DNA of 64,000 nucleotides from Bacillus yapensis. Its GTDB lineage: Bacteria; Bacillota; Bacilli; Bacillales; Cytobacillaceae. The notes below the pieces were generated by a model, which was not told the DNA's origin, searched no databases, and saw only the letters and a list, made by a program, of their open reading frames with translations. This document shows positions 61,200-64,000 of the stretch, one piece after another. The stretch is taken from the NCBI RefSeq assembly GCF_005280205.1, contig NZ_SUND01000012.1, positions 1-64,000 on the forward strand, written 5' to 3'. Every line of letters begins with the position of its first letter. Positions within the stretch are counted from its first letter, which is position 1. A program made the position numbers and the translations under genes.

Positions 61200-63923
61200 T
61201 TGAGTTGGTTTAAAAAACTATTTCAATCCCAAAACAGTGAAGAAGATGATTACATAGAAGAGGCTCGCCCAGAAAATAAGGAAGGACGTTCTGATGTAGA
61301 TGCTAGAGTCATCTATCAATATCCGAAAGGACAGTTTCGCTTTCCTTTAATTCCTGATGAGGAGCGAGGGGGGAAGAGAACTAGACCAACTGGAGAGAGA
61401 AAGCGTACGCCTGCTCCTTCTGCTGTACCGAAAAGACCAGAACGTCCAAAACGGCCTTCTGTGGAAAAAGTTCAGCCGAATGTGAAAAAAGTTGTTGAGA
61501 CTCCTACAGCGAAGCCAGTTCAAAAAAAGAACTATTCGAATGGACCGTTTCGTCCAACGGAAATTCCTTCTCCTATCTATGGATTTGAAAGGCCACCAAG
61601 AAGGACGAAACCGGTAGAAGTTGAGCTAGATGGATTTACTAGTAATAAGAGGGAAGTAGAGCCAGTCGTACCAGTGTCAAATCCAATCATCGGGTCTGTA
61701 TTTAAGCCTGTGGATAGAATGCAACAAGAAACTGTAGCACCATCTCGAACTGTTATTGAGCCAACAAATGATTTTGAGGCTAACAATATATTCGAAAAAG
61801 TTGAGCCAAAAGTTGATTTTGAGCTGAACAACAGGTTTGAAAAAATTGAGTCCAAAATTGATAAGGAGCCCCAGATATCGTTTGAGCAAGAGAACATAAA
61901 AGATTTCGGGCGCGAATCAATTCCATTTAATGAATTTTCTCCAGCTCCAGCTGTTGAAATTGAAGCTAAGCCTGAGCTAACTACGTACAACGAGAATGAT
62001 ATTGTATCTGAAGTAGGCGACTTAGAAAATAAAGCAATCGATCTAGTAGAAGAAATTTTTGAAGATTATGATGAGATAGAGACTTTTACTGAAGAAGATG
62101 AGGAAGCAGAATTACTAGAATTTGAGGATGAAGCTGAACTCGAAACTGCATTCGTTTATGAAGCAGAGGAGACTCCTATTCAACCTACCGAAGCCACTCT
62201 GGAGGATTTACAACCTAAGTCAGAGTCTGATGAGCAGTATGAACAAGTGGAGAACTTGGAATCAGAACCACCTGTTGAGAAAAAACGATCTCACATTCCA
62301 TTCAATGTCCTCATGCTTTCACAAGATAAGCGCAAGCTTGAAAACAAAGTAAAAGAAACTTTTGCTCCTGCTATGTCTGAAGTAAGTGTGACATTAGAAG
62401 AAACGAAACCAGAAGAAGTTGTTACGGAAGTCAAACGAGTAGAAAACCTTGTGGAATCGAATGTAGTAGAAAATAATACAGAATACAGCGAGCAAAGCTC
62501 AGAAGAAGCTTACTACGTTTTCCCATCGGTCAACTTATTGAAGCCTCCTGTTTTTAAAAGTGTGGACAAGGAATGGCTTGAATTACAGGAACATCAGTTG
62601 AATGAAACATTATTTAACTTTAATGTTCGAGCTAGTGTAGCCAATGTGACGCAAGGACCATCTGTTACACGCTTTGAAGTTCGTCCTGAGCCAGGGGTTA
62701 AGGTTAATAAAATCACGAACTTATCAGATGATATTAAATTGAGCCTTGCTGCAAAAGATATTCGTATGGAAGCACCGATTCCTGGTACGCATATGATTGG
62801 AATCGAGGTACCAAATGAATCAAGTCGTCCTGTGTTCATTAGTGAAATCATTAAGAGCCAAGAATTTATTGAGTCGCAATCGCCTTTAACAGCTGTACTC
62901 GGTTTAGATATTTCAGGGGAACCGATTGTAACCGATTTAAGAAAAATGCCCCACGGACTTATCGCAGGGGCAACAGGTTCAGGAAAAAGCGTTTGTATCA
63001 ATTCGATCCTTGTCAGTTTGCTTTATAAGGCAAATCCAAATGAAGTTAAGCTTTTGCTTATCGATCCAAAAATGGTTGAGCTTGCACCATATAACCAAAT
63101 CCCGCATTTGGTAAGTCCAGTTATCACTGATGTGAAAGCAGCGACTGCTGCGCTTAAATGGGCCGTTGATGAAATGGAACGACGTTATGAGCTGTTTGCG
63201 CATGCTGGAGTTCGGGATATTTCCCGTTTTAATGATATTGCTGAGCAGGAAAAAAGGTATTCTGTGAAGCTCCCTTATATCGTGATTGTAATTGATGAGT
63301 TAGCCGATTTGATGATGATGTCTCCTGCTGATGTAGAAGAGGCCATTTGTCGAATTGCTCAAAAGGCTCGCGCATGTGGAATTCATTTAATTATCGCGAC
63401 ACAGCGTCCATCTGTAGACGTCATTACTGGTCTAATCAAAGCAAACGTACCGACAAGAATTGCTTTTTCTGTATCATCACAAATTGACTCTAGAACGATT
63501 ATTGATATAAGCGGTGCAGAACGATTGCTTGGTCGAGGAGACATGCTATTTTTAGAAAATGGCTCTTCGAAGCCTGTAAGACTTCAAGGGACATATGTAA
63601 CCGATGAAGAAATTGATGCAATTGTGAACCATGTTCGCAGGGAGCAAAGTCCTCAGTATTTATTTGAGCAGGAAGAGCTGTTGAAAAAAGCAATTGTTTC
63701 GGAAGAAGAGGACGAGCTATTTTATGAAGCTTGTGAGTTTATTATTGAACAAGGTGGAGCCTCAACATCCAGTCTTCAAAGGAAATTTAAGATTGGCTAC
63801 AATCGTGCGGCTCGACTGATTGATATGATGGAAGATCAAGGGTTTATTTCTGAAGCACGAGGCAGTAAACCACGTGATGTGTTAATTACGGAATCTGAAT
63901 TAGAATCTTTTCACGATGAATAA
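61200..63923 (+). CDS. sftA: DNA translocase SftA (YtpS, FtsK/SpoIIIE family)
   Basis: A 907-residue soluble FtsK-family motor that moves chromosomes from the closing septum in B. subtilis. It lacks the N-terminal membrane helices of FtsK/SpoIIIE; the first ~400 residues are charged and low complexity with FEKVEPKVDFELNN-like repeats. The motor has Walker A GATGSGKS near 589-596, Walker B IVIDELADLMM near 694-704 and the ATQRPSVDVITG motif. The C-terminal ~70 residues are a winged-helix gamma domain. The TTG at 61200 gives MSWFKKLF. No strong AGGAGG is present, only AGAAAGAG. Confidence 0.93.
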   Translation: MSWFKKLFQSQNSEEDDYIEEARPENKEGRSDVDARVIYQYPKGQFRFPLIPDEERGGKRTRPTGERKRTPAPSAVPKRPERPKRPSVEKVQPNVKKVVETPTAKPVQKKNYSNGPFRPTEIPSPIYGFERPPRRTKPVEVELDGFTSNKREVEPVVPVSNPIIGSVFKPVDRMQQETVAPSRTVIEPTNDFEANNIFEKVEPKVDFELNNRFEKIESKIDKEPQISFEQENIKDFGRESIPFNEFSPAPAVEIEAKPELTTYNENDIVSEVGDLENKAIDLVEEIFEDYDEIETFTEEDEEAELLEFEDEAELETAFVYEAEETPIQPTEATLEDLQPKSESDEQYEQVENLESEPPVEKKRSHIPFNVLMLSQDKRKLENKVKETFAPAMSEVSVTLEETKPEEVVTEVKRVENLVESNVVENNTEYSEQSSEEAYYVFPSVNLLKPPVFKSVDKEWLELQEHQLNETLFNFNVRASVANVTQGPSVTRFEVRPEPGVKVNKITNLSDDIKLSLAAKDIRMEAPIPGTHMIGIEVPNESSRPVFISEIIKSQEFIESQSPLTAVLGLDISGEPIVTDLRKMPHGLIAGATGSGKSVCINSILVSLLYKANPNEVKLLLIDPKMVELAPYNQIPHLVSPVITDVKAATAALKWAVDEMERRYELFAHAGVRDISRFNDIAEQEKRYSVKLPYIVIVIDELADLMMMSPADVEEAICRIAQKARACGIHLIIATQRPSVDVITGLIKANVPTRIAFSVSSQIDSRTIIDISGAERLLGRGDMLFLENGSSKPVRLQGTYVTDEEIDAIVNHVRREQSPQYLFEQEELLKKAIVSEEEDELFYEACEFIIEQGGASTSSLQRKFKIGYNRAARLIDMMEDQGFISEARGSKPRDVLITESELESFHDE

Positions 63924-64000
63924 GATTTTGCATGCAGGTTCATGACATGGTATCTAAGATTTGTTTTATACTAAGAAATAGTTCTAAAGATGGTTATTCA
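63924..64000. other. End of window after sftA
   Basis: 77 bp without a visible gene or terminator. Confidence 0.6.

Overview
The window comes from a low-to-moderate GC, spore-forming member of the Bacillaceae. It opens in the 3' end of a 23S rRNA gene, followed by 5S rRNA and a 20-gene tRNA cluster whose order follows the Bacillus subtilis rrnB/trnB cluster. It then runs through a long block collinear with the B. subtilis men-lux-pck-metK-leuS-ytpS region. Nearly every gene has a recognisable B. subtilis counterpart, which supports the genus-level assignment. Strong AGGAGG ribosome binding sites, frequent TTG starts, an S-box leader, a T-box leader and the spore gene cse60 all fit. No prophage, insertion sequence, CRISPR array or defence island is visible.

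Layout. 1-2751: rRNA/tRNA operon, with a broken tRNA-Phe copy and no tRNA-His. 2874-11060: a DUF1801 gene, menA (divergent) and the menF-menD-menH-menB-menE menaquinone cluster, without menC. 11226-17950: zinc-binding lipoprotein gene under Zur-like boxes, carbonic anhydrase ytiB, yidD, luxS, ytzI-cls, dps and ytkD. 17947-24287: ytlACD ABC importer, ytmA, ytmB, pckA and a DUF393 gene. 24300-28606: SAM riboswitch plus metK, ytoA, and ytpA-ytpB (lysophospholipid and sesquarterpene synthesis). 28634-33722: a GNAT and a histidine phosphatase (probably accessory), mnmM-ytqA, ytzC and an MFS transporter. 33820-38818: T-box plus leuS, ytwF, cse60 and ytfP. 39029-47233: murJ/ytgP, ytzG, ytzE, an M48-ankyrin protease, ythPQ and pepV. 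47382-53368: a nucleotidyltransferase-like gene, cysK, thpR, ytlQ, ytlR, ytmP and ytzH. 53526-63923: trmB, ytnP, ytzB, ytoP, a DUF84 NTPase, a lipoprotein, a PTS IIC-like protein, ytpP, ytpQ and sftA.

Functions that group together: menaquinone synthesis, sulfur/methionine-cycle metabolism (metK, luxS, cysK, perhaps ytlACD), tRNA maturation (mnmM, trmB, leuS), envelope biogenesis (murJ, cls, yidD, ytpA) and chromosome segregation (sftA).

The least explained material lies between genes. (1) Three copies (two on +, one on -) of a ~160 bp imperfect-palindromic element carry a nearly invariant ~79 bp 3' half (37157-37318, 54212-54372, 57214-57371). (2) A second element has two full copies and a 5' fragment downstream of ytiB, dps and luxS. 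It ends in a hairpin resembling that of the first family, with different bases but preserved pairing. (3) Two arrays have a 51-52 bp period and share a TGTCA-N17-TGACA core; both lie between convergent genes (21800-22080 and 55391-55626). These look like structured RNA or DNA elements and are the best candidates for an undescribed system. None of this was checked against a database.
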